Under the pieces are notes generated by a model. It made no database searches, had not been told where the DNA came from, and saw only the letters and a list, made by a program, of their open reading frames with translations. From Peronospora farinosa (lineage: Eukaryota > Oomycota > Peronosporomycetes > Peronosporales > Peronosporaceae): a DNA stretch of 64,000 nucleotides. This document shows positions 1 to 10,352 of this stretch, in pieces. The stretch is from assembly GCA_947646735.1 (NCBI GenBank), contig CANTFK010000862.1:56707-120706 (forward strand). The letters are read 5' to 3'. The position numbers were made by a program, and so were the translations under genes. How positions within the stretch are numbered: the first letter of the stretch is position 1; the number at the start of each line of letters is the position of its first letter.

Positions 1-495
1 TCGCCGATGCCGTACCCAGAAGAGGCCGCTATCGTGTCCGGTACGGGGGAGTGGTCTGTGGGCCGCAAGGCTACGCTTTTGAAGCCAGCGCGCAATCAGA
101 TGCAGAGTGGGATTCACCAGACCAAACACTGGGAGATTCGCTTTGAATCCCCACGTACGTGGGAGAACCCTCTCATGGGATGGACCAGTACAGCTGACCC
201 GTACGTGGGCCTTGTGACCAAGTTTGACACCCAGGAGGAAGCTGAGCGCTTTGCTAAGAAGCAAGGATGGGAGCTGGAGGTGTCTGAGCCTGCCCCGGCC
301 GGTGACTACAATGGCAAGATCTCATACTCGCACAACTTCCTGCCGGAGAAGATTGAGACGCTCATTAAGATGAAGGGAAAGAAGTCGGCTGTGCAGTTCA
401 AGCACCCCACTGGCCGTCGCAGCAACTGGGTGAAGACTCTTAAGTACCATGGCAACGGCGTCGTGTCCCAGCACGGCGGTGAGGCCAAGGAGTGA
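1..495 (+). CDS. NDUFS4: NADH dehydrogenase [ubiquinone] iron-sulfur protein 4 (complex I accessory subunit), 5' partial
   Basis: This is an accessory subunit of mitochondrial complex I (18 kDa / AQDQ family). The visible 162 residues contain the family core: a PARNQMQSG segment, then WENPLMGWTSTADP, then an alternating hydrophobic stretch ending in a GW motif. These match the NDUFS4 signature of a conserved NxMQSG followed by RWENPLMGWxSTADP. The first in-frame Met is at base 7, but the frame is open to the window edge and no mitochondrial presequence is visible, so the true start is probably upstream. The C-terminus extends about 60 residues past the usual end of the domain, with a basic KHPTGRRSNW segment. 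The gene ends with TGA at 493-495. Family assignment is firm; completeness of the N-terminus is not. Confidence 0.85.
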   Translation, partial: SPMPYPEEAAIVSGTGEWSVGRKATLLKPARNQMQSGIHQTKHWEIRFESPRTWENPLMGWTSTADPYVGLVTKFDTQEEAERFAKKQGWELEVSEPAPAGDYNGKISYSHNFLPEKIETLIKMKGKKSAVQFKHPTGRRSNWVKTLKYHGNGVVSQHGGEAKE

Positions 496-775
496 AGTAT
501 GCACGTTGAAATCAGTCACTGGGAGCCCGACGATGAAAACAAGGGTAAAAAAAGCGGTCAGTGGAAGTCCGACTCACAGCCAGCACCTGATGTTAAGCAG
601 CCCATACATAACTCATGAGAGTGCAAAGTGGCCACCGTGTCCTACCTTGGCTTTAGGCACATCGTAACAAACACGTCGAAATGCAACGAGATGATGAATA
701 TAAAAGCCGATACATAACCATGCAGCTTAGCGCTCACTTTCGATTCCTAACGTCAATGCAGACTTCTCGTACTTG

Positions 776-1785
776 TTAGACCGACACGTGCGAAGACTCC
801 GCCATAGCAGCAGTTGATGTTCCAGATACGGGAACCTTGGCCTGCTTTTGGTTATAGCGGAGCTCCGGCATAGCCTCCAGGTCTGCCTCCTCCTCCTGTT
901 GAGCCGTAGTGGCCGCACTACTCGTCGGCTGCATCATGGTGGCCTTGTATGCAGGGTGCTGAAGATAACAAATCAACACAAAGCCACAAAAGCCGTGAGA
1001 GGGGCAAGAATCCGTTCAAAAATCCTTACGAGTCATACATACCCGGTTGATAAGGAAGAAGTTGAAGAAAGCCAGAAAGAAAAAGCATATGCCGATTATC
1101 CAGCCGATCCAGCCCTGAGAGACGGCGAGGAACGCAATGCTACGTAATGACAACAATTCCACGCAATATGTCACGTCAGCAACAATAATCAACCAATGAA
1201 CACACTTGTAGCTCGTAAAGACGCACCAAAGAATATAAGACGCCTTGCCTGTAGCCGAGAACATGAAACCAAAGTTGATCTTGATGCGGTCTGCAATCGA
1301 CGGGAATCGCTCATGATTCTCAACAAAGGCAAGTCCCGCACTCAAAAACCTACAGCCGCAATATAAATCACACACACACACATTAGCAACCAATCACTTG
1401 AGCCATTGACAAGGTAACAGCCAACGTACATAATGTAGATGATGACGAGGAAGTGGGAGTAGCTGGGCACTTGAAACATGCGGATGAAGCACGTGGCCCA
1501 CAGACCACCAGCAAACACGAGATTGACCAATCGCATGTAGCCATTAATACGTGCAATATCAGTGCCGGAAATGCGTCGTTCCAGCTCATCCGTATGTTCC
1601 TTAATAGCGCTGGGCATCTGCACTTGAGACAGCTGCGACTTGAACTGCATCGAAATCTGGCGTAACATCTCCGAAGCGTGGGACGTTTCCGGATTTCCAG
1701 CAGCAGCTTCTTCTCCTTCGTTTCCTTTAGGGGCTAAGGCCGCAGCAGAGAACGCTGCGGTCGTAGAGACTGACGGTTCCATCAT
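776..1785 (-). CDS. COPI-associated family membrane protein (three exons)
   Basis: This is a four-helix membrane protein resembling the COPI_assoc family, whose members sit in the Golgi/early secretory system. My model is exons 1785-1382, 1349-1043 and 958-776, giving 297 aa; all phases agree. Exon 2 starts after a 32-nt GT-AG intron that begins in a GT repeat. Intron 2 (1042-959) has a strong GTATGT donor. The N-terminal ~85 residues are soluble with a probable amphipathic helix. Membrane segments then follow, with a GCYLVN motif and the family-like INFGFMFSATGK segment. The C-terminal tail is Gln/Glu/Ala rich and lies wholly in exon 3. The start is the first of two tandem ATGs. The family call is by motif resemblance; the very short first intron is the least certain part. 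Confidence 0.68.
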
Positions 1786-2384
1786 GATGAGCGAGCAGTT
1801 CTTTTTTTCTTTGCACTATCAGTTTTTCTGCGTTGATTTCTGGTTTTTATTTAGTTTCTTACAAACAAGTATATGCGGAGAAATTGGTGAGGAGTTTTCT
1901 ACTAAAAGGTACGGACAATGGTTTCGGATTGGACAAAAATGTCTTTTGTGATTCCAAAACGCATCCTTTATGATTCAATGGCTCGTAATCATAATTGCAT
2001 AAGTGTATTTAAGCAAGAGCAAGGGGCGTTAGTTATCCTGGTCGGGTTGGGGTAACGGCCTTCCGAAAGGCTTGAGCTAGCATGATACTAGCTCAGGCGC
2101 CGCTTAATGGACCCTGGCCGAGAGAAGCGAGAACTGTAGAGAATGAGAGATAACTCGACGCATGCGGAAGTTGAGCCACTAAAGTGGCTTAGCTTCCCTC
2201 TCGTAATGCGTTTACATACATACATACATCAGGGGGCGATTTGTTTATCTGCAGCGACAAGATGCGCTTGCATGTACAGGCGCCTATCTATCTCCTGCCG
2301 CACAAAAATGGGTTAGCTAAGCTGATAATTTATTGCTTCAGTTAGATCTCGTGTAGCATCCGATCGTATTGCAAATCGTCATAA
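1786..2384. other. Non-coding stretch, no gene recognised
   Basis: No supported ORF is present. There are two small hairpins (around 2070-2097, built on GAGCTAG/CTAGCTC, and around 2172-2192) and a short CATA run near 2214-2228. Given the copia relic just beyond it on the minus strand, this could include a worn LTR, but I cannot define its ends. Confidence 0.4.
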
Positions 2385-2605
2385 GTATTGACTGTCATCC
2401 CTCCACGAAGGCATGACGCTGCCATCCCATTGAGGAGCACCACACCTATGTTAGCGACTTTCGGTACGCTTTTTTGTCAGCTGCGAAGTCGGCGTCACTG
2501 TAGGCTTCGAGCTGCAGCGCGTCACGACTCATTCGCGCCGGCGCCATCTCAAGCTTAGGCGTCTCGGTGCCCTTGAGGTACCGCGCGACATACAATTAAT
2601 TCTTG
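2385..2605 (-). mobile_element. Decayed Ty1/copia RNase H fragment
   Basis: Read on the minus strand, 2600-2446 encodes ARYLKGTETPKLEM and then LEAYSDADFAADKK and YRKSLT. This is the conserved RNase H start of copia pol and closely parallels the same region of the intact element at 18.2 kb. A frameshift follows, and a second frame continues with VVLLNGMAAS. Upstream on the same strand (2606-~2800) the frame is broken by stops and no clear pol motif remains. It is a small dead fragment, diverged from both copia copies further along the window. Confidence 0.65.
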
Positions 2606-3700
2606 AGCAGAAATTACGGGAAGCGTGGCCCGCGTAGCCGCCGCTACAATACTCTTCCTACAAAAACTTTCCCATCCGCATGCAGATGCAAGCTGTCAAC
2701 GATGCGCACCTGCTCGCGATATACGTGCGCAAGTTTGGCAAAAAGGCGCACGGCAGCTATTTGCCGGACTTGGCACCACGTTTGGCAGGAATATTCCGAA
2801 TTTTCAGTCTTGTCATTGCAATTATGGACGCATAGAGGAAGCGAGTGTCAGTCACTCTGACCTCGGCCGTGCTAGCTAAGGTCTTCGCAACTGTTTCAAC
2901 ACGTCCACTCGACATGGTCAAGACTCGGTCATAGCTAGTCGTGGTTTCCAAGGATATAGCTCCAATACCGTCGTTCTCGCTGCTTTGACAAATTCTGGTC
3001 TCGGAAAACGTCAAATTCGTGTCAGGGTCGTCGTGATAAGGCACCTTCTTGCGGTAAAATGATTTCTTCCTACGAAGTCAACGTTGACTAAGAGTGACCT
3101 ACAGTGTGTCTTTCACTAGAGCACTGATGTAGTCGGTAGTTTAAGCGGTGATCGTTGCCAGAAGAATTAGCTAATATAAGCCAAAGCTTTCGCCAGTCCA
3201 GGAAGTTACCCTGTCCAGCGTGCAGTTGGTGCACGGATACAGTCTCAGTACTGACGTGCAGTCGGACATGTGGCTAGGATGGCTCCGCACTTACACCCAA
3301 TGCAATCAAACCTGAGTCTCACCAGCTACCAGACGGTCGACATTGCCACGGGCATATGAGTAATTAGGATTTCTTCTGCGCAGCAGGCGCTCGCCCATTA
3401 ACTTTAACGGTAGCCGTTGTCGTCCACAATCTACTGAGGTTAGTGTCAGTACTACCGATCTGGACCACAAACTGAAGGCTAGAAAAAAAGATGCGGCTTT
3501 CTTCGCTGACTTTATTCCTGCGACAACACATATCTTTGGAATGGCTTCTATCGCCGAGATTATCATCCAATACTACGTCAATTGTAGGACCTTCTGCCCC
3601 TTCCTAGGACAGGAAATGACGCGTTGACGACGAAGGTTAATTGGCAATTGACTTGGTCCCTGCAACAATTCTATCCTGGATCATAAGATATTCGTAAAGT
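2606..3700. other. Intergenic stretch, no supported gene
   Basis: Short ORFs on both strands show no recognisable domain. The proximal part may be residual copia sequence upstream of the RNase H relic. The last ~100 bases would hold the promoter of the phosphatase gene at 3701. Confidence 0.35.
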
Positions 3701-4975
3701 ATGACACGAGACGAGCAACAACAAATGCATCAGCGGGACCTAAAGAAGCAGCAAAAGACTTACAACGCCTCAGGTAGCGAGGTCTCCACATGCTCAAATG
3801 GCTCTGCCGAGCGCGTGCCTGAAGTCGAGTCCTTGCTGTCACGAAGTTCCTCCTGCCTGTCAGCTGCATCTCGGCGGCTACGGAGGAGGCGACTGCGCAA
3901 TTCACATGCTCGATTGCCGCTCATCTCTGTCACGTCACTCTACAACCGCCTACAGACTTCCGGAGTTGTGCTCGTAGACTGCCGCAAAGGTCTCGAGTTC
4001 TCGTCATGTCATCTCCCGGATGCTCTACATTGCCCTCACTTGTACACGGGCTCGCATCTATTAGCACTTGGCTGTGTAGGACAAGTGGTCAAGACAGTGG
4101 ACGACGTACTGGAGCTTACGGAGAACAAAATGCTGCGCGAGAAATTGGCGAAGAGAGACCTCATTGAAGTAGTGGTCATTGGAGCTAACCACACAAGCGC
4201 ATCGTTCTTGTACCGAATGGACTGGGGTTACCGCTTTGCTAGAATGCTTCTGGATGAGGGTCGTGTTTTTTCAGTACGGTTCTTGGCACAGGGATTTCAG
4301 GCCTTTGTCAAGAAGTACAACTTTATGTTGGTATCGTCTCCTACAGTGATACCTTTCAAAAAAGCTACACTGAGCCGTGAAGAAGAAGTACCTCATTCTA
4401 CAATGGAGACGGCAATTTGTAGTCCTACCTCGGCGATGCATTTCCCGAACGAAATTGTGGACGGGTTTCTCTATCTGGGCAACTTTTGGCAAGCCAATTC
4501 AGCCGAGGTCATCAAGTCCTTGCAGATTACGCATGTGGCTAACATGGGTGCAATTACTGATCACCGTAACAAGTTCGAGCACGTCGAATACCTCGATGTT
4601 GCAATTAAGGACAACGTGGACGTGGACATTACACAGGAGTTTGGCCCTACCATTGAGTTCATCCAGAAGGCAGCAGAAGGTAATGGGCGCGTACTTATCC
4701 ACTGCGTCCAAGGCGTCTCGCGCTCGTCCACGATATGCATTTATTATATGATGCTCAAGACCAAGTGCACACTGTCGGCTGCTTACAGTCACGTGCTAAA
4801 ATGCCGACCACTCATTTTTCCTAATAGAGGATTCATGGAGCAACTAATTGCCAACGAGCGACAGCTTTACGGCGACCAAAGCGTCTTGGAAAATGAACTT
4901 GAGCTGCTGCAAAACGGCCTTTTGCCGCCTGTGGACCGCAGCGGCTCGGCGTTGTGCGAGACCTTCCTTTCGTAG
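3701..4975 (+). CDS. Rhodanese-domain dual-specificity protein phosphatase (MAP-kinase-phosphatase-like)
   Basis: The product is predicted to dephosphorylate phospho-Thr/Tyr residues, with MAP kinases the usual substrates of this architecture. It is a single exon of 424 aa. An N-terminal low-complexity Ser-rich region (to ~residue 65) is followed by a rhodanese-like domain (~70-180, LVDCRKGLEFSSCHLPDA). The dual-specificity phosphatase domain spans ~250-400 and starts with the typical IVDGFLYLGN. The catalytic loop near residue 333 reads HCVQGVSRSS, matching HCxxGxxRS, and the downstream FPNRGFMEQL is also typical. The rhodanese part carries no obvious active-site loop and probably serves docking, as in animal MKPs. 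The ATG at 3701 is the first in frame. The domain call is strong; the exact substrate is inference. Confidence 0.85.
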   Translation: MTRDEQQQMHQRDLKKQQKTYNASGSEVSTCSNGSAERVPEVESLLSRSSSCLSAASRRLRRRRLRNSHARLPLISVTSLYNRLQTSGVVLVDCRKGLEFSSCHLPDALHCPHLYTGSHLLALGCVGQVVKTVDDVLELTENKMLREKLAKRDLIEVVVIGANHTSASFLYRMDWGYRFARMLLDEGRVFSVRFLAQGFQAFVKKYNFMLVSSPTVIPFKKATLSREEEVPHSTMETAICSPTSAMHFPNEIVDGFLYLGNFWQANSAEVIKSLQITHVANMGAITDHRNKFEHVEYLDVAIKDNVDVDITQEFGPTIEFIQKAAEGNGRVLIHCVQGVSRSSTICIYYMMLKTKCTLSAAYSHVLKCRPLIFPNRGFMEQLIANERQLYGDQSVLENELELLQNGLLPPVDRSGSALCETFLS

Positions 4976-5259
4976 ACCTACAGTGGAGGTGATAACGAAA
5001 TGCCATTAATAAGCCACTTATCTACAGAAACACTTGCCGAAAGTGATACTAACGTGGTATATCTTTTGACTGCGAAACACTAGAACCGAAATACTTCTGT
5101 AATCGATAACTTGTCTTAACAGATAGAAGCAAAGAGTATCATTTTAGGCAAGTTTTTCTGTACTAAGAATTGTACCATAAGCCGATGACTCACTGATGAT
5201 ATTTCACCAGGCTTGTCCTTCCAATTGGATTGGTACGTATTTTAACGGCGACGCACCTA
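4976..5259. other. Intergenic, nothing recognised
   Basis: AT-leaning sequence downstream of the phosphatase gene. No ORF or repeat could be supported before the tRNA-like repeat. Confidence 0.4.
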
Positions 5260-5460
5260 GTACACGGATGCGCAATTCAAGCCCACCTCCATTATACTTG
5301 AGGATTTGTCGGCCGTGGGTATCGAACCCGTGACCTCCCGGTCCCGAAGTGAGTGGTATAGCAATACACCGCGGGGTCGGTAGCCGGAAGACTCGCTGAT
5401 ACCTTGAAAGGGTACTGTTCCAGATCTAATTCCGGGTGTACTTTTTTGTAACCCTATACA
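5260..5460 (-). repeat. tRNA-derived SINE-like repeat
   Basis: On the minus strand, ~5385-5310 resembles the 3' half of a tRNA gene. It has GGGAGGTCACGGGTTCGA, with a good B-box (GGTTCGATACC), preceded by an imperfect A-box-like segment. The conceptual peptide REVTGSIP, which arises when tRNA-like SINEs are translated, is present. It does not fold as a clean tRNA and is flanked by non-tRNA sequence on both sides, as in the tRNA-derived SINEs reported from Phytophthora. The limits given are approximate, and no target-site duplication was identified. Confidence 0.5.
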
Positions 5461-5780
5461 GTACAAAACAATTTTATAATTCTTCCAACATATAAAATTA
5501 AAAAATAACATTTTATATTAGTAAAATATATCTATATTGACGATAAAAAAAGGGAATTGCTCAATTCACCACCTCTTTATTTTTAGGAGTTTATATGTCA
5601 ATCCAAAGAGGATACTGCTATATTCACACTATTTTCCTACATTCACACCCTTTTCATTTTAGGAATTTATACATAAATTCACTCCTTACGTCCTAGCTAT
5701 TTACATCCACGCCATCACAACTGATGGCGTCACACAATAGCATGCTTCTTCCGCCTGAAGCTGAGTATTCTAGCCGAGAG
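5461..5780. other. AT-rich spacer
   Basis: Very AT-rich sequence with a loosely repeated TTCACAC...TTTTAGGAATTTATA unit around 5575-5680. No gene is visible. It ends at the copia LTR. Confidence 0.4.
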
Positions 5781-6161
5781 TAAAGGAGTTGATCAAAGCT
5801 GGTATAATGCAAAGTGAATATATATTTAGGTTCTTAGTTCACAAACTTTGTTGCTACTCTAAGGTTACTGGTTTCTTCGACTACACGATCCTAATCGCTA
5901 TATCGCGCATTACTAATCGTATAGTCGCGCATGCGTTATCTACTCTATACACGTTACTCATCAGATGGTCGCACATGAGTATCCACACTACTGGTATTAC
6001 TCATGTGGGCCCATGGGTAATCTACTCTATGCACATGACTCATCAGATATTCACTCATGAGTAATCCGCGCTAGTGGTATTACTAGTGGGATAGGCGCAC
6101 ACCTGACTAATCAGACCGTACAATTAGTGCAGCGTTTTCTGGCCGAGGCGCACCTTCAACA
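5781..6161 (-). repeat. 3' LTR of copia-1
   Basis: On the minus strand it begins TGTTGAAGGTGCG directly after a purine-rich tract and ends near CAACTCCTTTA. The distal ~150 bases match the truncated 5' LTR at 10203-10349 with a few substitutions and small indels. This divergence implies an old insertion. It contains several imperfect repeats of an ACTCATGAGT/ACTCATCAGAT type. Confidence 0.7.
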
Positions 6162-6169
6162 ACCCTCCC

Positions 6170-9100
6170 ACTCGACTCGGCAGACCTTGATGTCTTGATC
6201 CCCAACATGCTTCGAAGATGTTAGAACTGCGCAGCAAGAATCGGCTTCGTCATGAGGTCTGCTTTCATGTTCTTTGTAGCGCAGTACTGTAGCAACACTT
6301 GGCCTTCTGCAACCTTCTTGCGCACGATGATATGCTTTGTTCTTTTATGGAACTCGGGTTTCTTGGCCAGCGCAATGGAACCTTTGTTATCTTCATAGAT
6401 CTTGACTGCTTCGCGTTCTTCATCTCACCAAGCTCACACAAAAATGCCTTGAGCCATACTGCTTCTTGTGTGGCTTCTGTCAACGCCATGTACTCGGCTT
6501 CCGTAGACGATAGAGCCACTGTACACTGTTTCTTGCTTCTTCAGCTGATACACCCATTGTTCATCAGGAACGCGTACCACTCGTGCTTCGTCGAGTTTCC
6601 ACATCACCAGCCCAGTCTGCATCAGAGTAGCCTTGAAGCTTGTCATTGCTTGTGGCTTGATTTCATCCCATGGGTTTGTGTGCTTTGAATGTACCTGAAC
6701 ACGCGCTTGAGTGCTTGCCAATGTGTCGGACAAGGGTACGCTGCAAACTAGCTCAGCACTCCCACTGCAGCTGCGAGATCCGGGCGAGTCCCTACCATGA
6801 TGTACATCAGGCATCCAACAGCATTGCGATATGGAACATTTGCCATCGTGTCTTCGTTCTTGCATCCTCCTTCGCACATTGAACTTGTCAACTTTAGCCC
6901 GGGTTCTTGTGGAGTCTTATCTGGATTGCTATGTTCCATGCCAAATTTCTCGAGGATGTCTTTCGCAAATTTGGACTGACGAATCGAGATTGTGCCGACC
7001 ATGAAATCTTGATTAACTTCCATACCGAGAAAATACTTGAGGTTTTCTTAAATCCGTCATGTCAAAACGATCACTCAGCGCCTTCTTTGTTGACTTGAGC
7101 AGCTCGTCGTTGTTGCTCGCGAGAACCAAATCGTCGACGTATAGTGCCACGAATATCATGTCTTGATCGGCTCGCTTGACATAGATGCAGTGATCCGTTT
7201 CACATTTCTAAAAATCCAGTTCCAGCATAAACTTGTCGATGGTTTGGTTCCACATCAGTGGTGACTGCCTTAGACCGTACAGGGAGCACTTGAGCTGACA
7301 ATCAAAGTCCGGGTGATCTTCATCGACGTGACCGTCCGGCTGCACCATGTAAATGTCTTCGTCCAGGAGTCCATTAAGAAACGCCTTCTTGACATCCATT
7401 TGGTGTACCGACAAGCTATACTTGGCTGCCAGGATGAACAAAATCCTGATTGACGTTAACTTGACCAAGGGCGCAAAGGTCTCATCGTAGTCAATACCAC
7501 GCTTCTGAGAAAAACCGTTGGCCACCAAGCGCGCTTTGAATCGTTCGACTTCCCCCGCCTGATTCTCCTTGACTCGAAAGACCTATCGATTACCGATTGC
7601 TTTACGGCCTTTTAATAGTGGTACGAGATTCCAGGTCTTGGTCTTGCGAAGAGACTTCATTTCTGAGTCGCACGCTTCTTTCCACTTGACTGCGTCACTG
7701 GTATCCATCGCCGATTTGAACGTCGTTGGCAATTCTCCCACTGAATCCATGACGTAGGCAGCTTCAAAGTCATGACTTTCTTGAGCCACCGCAGATGTCT
7801 CGACCAATCCTTGATAACCGACTTGGCCGTTTTTCCCTTGGAATATCGACCGCTTCTTCCAGTGATCGTGTGCGTTGATGTCGCTTGCTTCCAGTTTCGA
7901 CGTCTTTATCCTTCACGTTTTCTTCTTCTTCTTTGTTGGAACACGATGAGTCTTCATCCGTTGAACCTTCTTCGTCTTCTAGAACTACTTCGTCTTGAAC
8001 GTAGTCACGTCTTCCACTCTTCCATAAACCGTGCGTCGCGGCTGACCAGCACACGACCACTCTTGATCTCTTCAAATCTATACGCTTTCTCATGATCTGC
8101 ATATCCCCATGAACCGACAGTGTATTGATCGAGCGTCGAACTTGGACCGCTGTCCTTTGGAACATGCACATACGCATGACACACGAACACCTTCAAATTC
8201 GCAAGAAAAGGTTTCTTTCCGGTCCAAGCTTGATGTGGTGACTCGTCATGACGTGTGGCACGGGTTGGGCAGCGATTGCGCAAGAAGTTGGCAGTCATGA
8301 CTGCTTCTCCCCAATACGATTTCGCCAGCCCAGCATGTTCCATCATGCAGCGGGCACTTTCCACCAATGTACTATTCATCCTTTAGGCAACACCGTTCAG
8401 TTGAGGAGTGTACGGTGGCGTAAATTTCTGCACAATGACACGTTCCACACACAGCTTGGACATTACACCGGAGGTGTATTCGCCACCATTGTCACAACGA
8501 AGAAGCTTCACGCGCTTGCCAGTCTGGTTTTCTGCCCACGCGACGAATTTTGCAAATTTGGTCGCCACTTCAGACTTGTTCTTGAGCAGAAATACCACAC
8601 AATAGTGTGAGTATTCGTCGATAAATGTAACAGAATAACGTTTGCCACTGTAGGTAGGGGTTGCGTGGGACCACACACATCACTGTGAATGACCTCCAGC
8701 AACTTCTTTGCTTGTTCAGGAGAGTTTGACATACAGCTCACTCGCGTTTGCTTGCCGAGTGCACACCCGCTGCAAGTCTCCCATTTTTTCACCGAGGCCA
8801 AGTCAATGCCGGTTTTATAACCTTTCTCGACGATGGCGTCAAGTCCTCCGTGGCCGATGTGACCAAGCCGAAGATGCCAGAGATACGACCCGGTACCTCT
8901 TTTACAATCATTCTAACTTGACACGTTTGCCTTGTTATACGATTCTGGCGTCATGCAGAGCTTTAACAAGCCCTTTGCCTTCGCGAGCACCGAGCTTCCA
9001 CTTGACACCTTTCGTCTCCGCAAAGTATCAGTTGATATCAAAGGTGACTGGCCCGACGTCCTTGGTGGTTCTACCCACGGAGAACAGATTACGTGATAGC

Positions 9101-10147
9101 ATGGGAACATGCCACACGTCTGTGAGCACACCTTTCTTGGTACCGCGTGGCGTCTTCATTGTCATCACGATGTCGCCTTTTCTGATCGCTTGAACGACAT
9201 TATCGTCTTCCAAGTGCACATCGACCGGATTGAAGACCTTTTGTAGCTCTTTATGAACTTTTTGGAACTCGTCATGTGCTGCGTCGCACCCGAGTCGACC
9301 AGCCACTCGTTACTCGACTTGGCGACTTAACCACCTGCCGAAAATAGATAGTCGCCAAGATCTTCATCTTGCGCCACGTTCGCACACTGGAATCGATGTC
9401 GTTCCGCGTCTTCTTGGATCCGCGAGGGGTACTCCGCGATTTAATGTCCTTGTTTTCCACAATTGTGGCACGCACCAGTCTTCTTACCTGGTCGTCCGTT
9501 TCGCTTGTTGTCTCTTGACATGAACGCTTGAGCTTGCCCATGCACAGATCCATCGACTCCGCCACCTTGCTACTTGCGCTTCAGGTCTTTATGCATCAGC
9601 CGAGACGTCACTAAATCCCATGTCAGCATGTAGGATTTTGACTCCAGCGCCGTTATTAGGAAATGATAGGACTTGCTGAGACTGGCTAAAAGAGTGATGA
9701 CCAAGTCGTCTTCGCTGACCAGAGCACCAACCGCGTCGAGTTGCTCCGCCAGGGTCTTAAGCTTGTTGATGTGCTCTAGCACGTCATCACCTTCTCTCAT
9801 CATTGTCGTAAAGAAACGGCGACGAAGAAAGAGCTAATTAGCCAAGCTCTTCTTCTCGTAGTGTCCCTCCAGACGTGACCATGCATCATACGCATTCTCC
9901 GCCGAGCGCACCAGTGGCAACTGCGAATCGTCCATCGCGAGACAGATGATCGCCAGCGCCTTACTTGACTTCATCTTGAACGTTGCTTGGTCCAATGTCG
10001 ACACGCACTGCTCAAGCTTCACCTCCCCACTCACGACATCCCACAGGTCGCGCTCCTCCAGCACCTATGCATCTTGAACTTCCACGTATGGAAGTTTGTT
10101 CCGGCGAACTTGTTGATGCGGGCGGTGGTGATTGGTATGGAGTCCAT
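6170..10147 (-). pseudogene. copia-1 gag-pol, multiply frameshifted
   Basis: Gag starts at the ATG at 10147 (MDSIPITTARINKFAG), is frameshifted near 10063, and runs in pieces to ~9570. A CCHC-type knuckle (CHNCGKQGH, then a stop, and Tyr where the last Cys should be) lies near 9460. The protease motif LVDSGATQHM lies near 9300. Integrase pieces cover ~8800-8005, with a GGEYTSGVMSKL segment after the second Asp. RT pieces include the stretch around FAPLVKLTSIRILFILAA and the SLYGLRQSPLMWN motif (~7528-7208). RNase H ends with MALSSTEAEYMALTEA (from ~6519). At least eight frame changes or stops are evident. No part can encode a working polyprotein. Confidence 0.85.
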
Positions 10148-10202
10148 GGAGAAAGCGCGGTCGAGGTCTTGGGCAGAGTATGCAGGGCTTGGGCTCATAA
10201 AC

Positions 10203-10349
10203 TAAAGGAGTTGGTCAAAGCTGGTAAACTGCAAATTGAATATATTTAGGTTCTTAGTTTACAAACTTTGTTGCTACTCTAAGTTTACTGGATTCTTCGA
10301 CTACACGTTCATAATCGCTATATTGCGCATTACTAATCGTATAGTCGCA
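10203..10349 (-). repeat. Truncated 5' LTR of copia-1
   Basis: This direct-repeat partner of 5781-5933 lacks the proximal ~230 bases present in the 3' LTR. The break at ~10350 coincides with the start of gypsy pol homology, so the LTR start was lost through deletion or rearrangement. Confidence 0.7.
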
Positions 10350-10352
10350 CGA

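Larger units (their letters stand above)
5781..10349 (-). mobile_element. Decayed Ty1/copia retrotransposon (copia-1)
   Basis: A minus-strand LTR retroelement runs from a truncated 5' LTR (~10349-10203) to a complete-looking 3' LTR (6161-5781). Next to the 5' LTR, 10202-10188 reads GTTTATGAGCCCAAG on the minus strand. This is one or two bases off the complement of the initiator tRNA-Met anticodon stem-loop, the half-tRNA primer used by Drosophila copia. A purine-rich tract precedes the 3' LTR (GAGTGGGAGGG, just above 6162). The order gag, protease, integrase, RT, RNase H is that of Pseudoviridae-type elements. Coding frames are broken many times, so it is dead. The outer side of the 5' LTR abuts gypsy sequence. 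Confidence 0.85.

Noticed and set aside
5257..5511. 84-aa protein on the minus strand
   Set aside because: Its sequence is the translation of a tRNA-like repeat (REVTGSIP signature).
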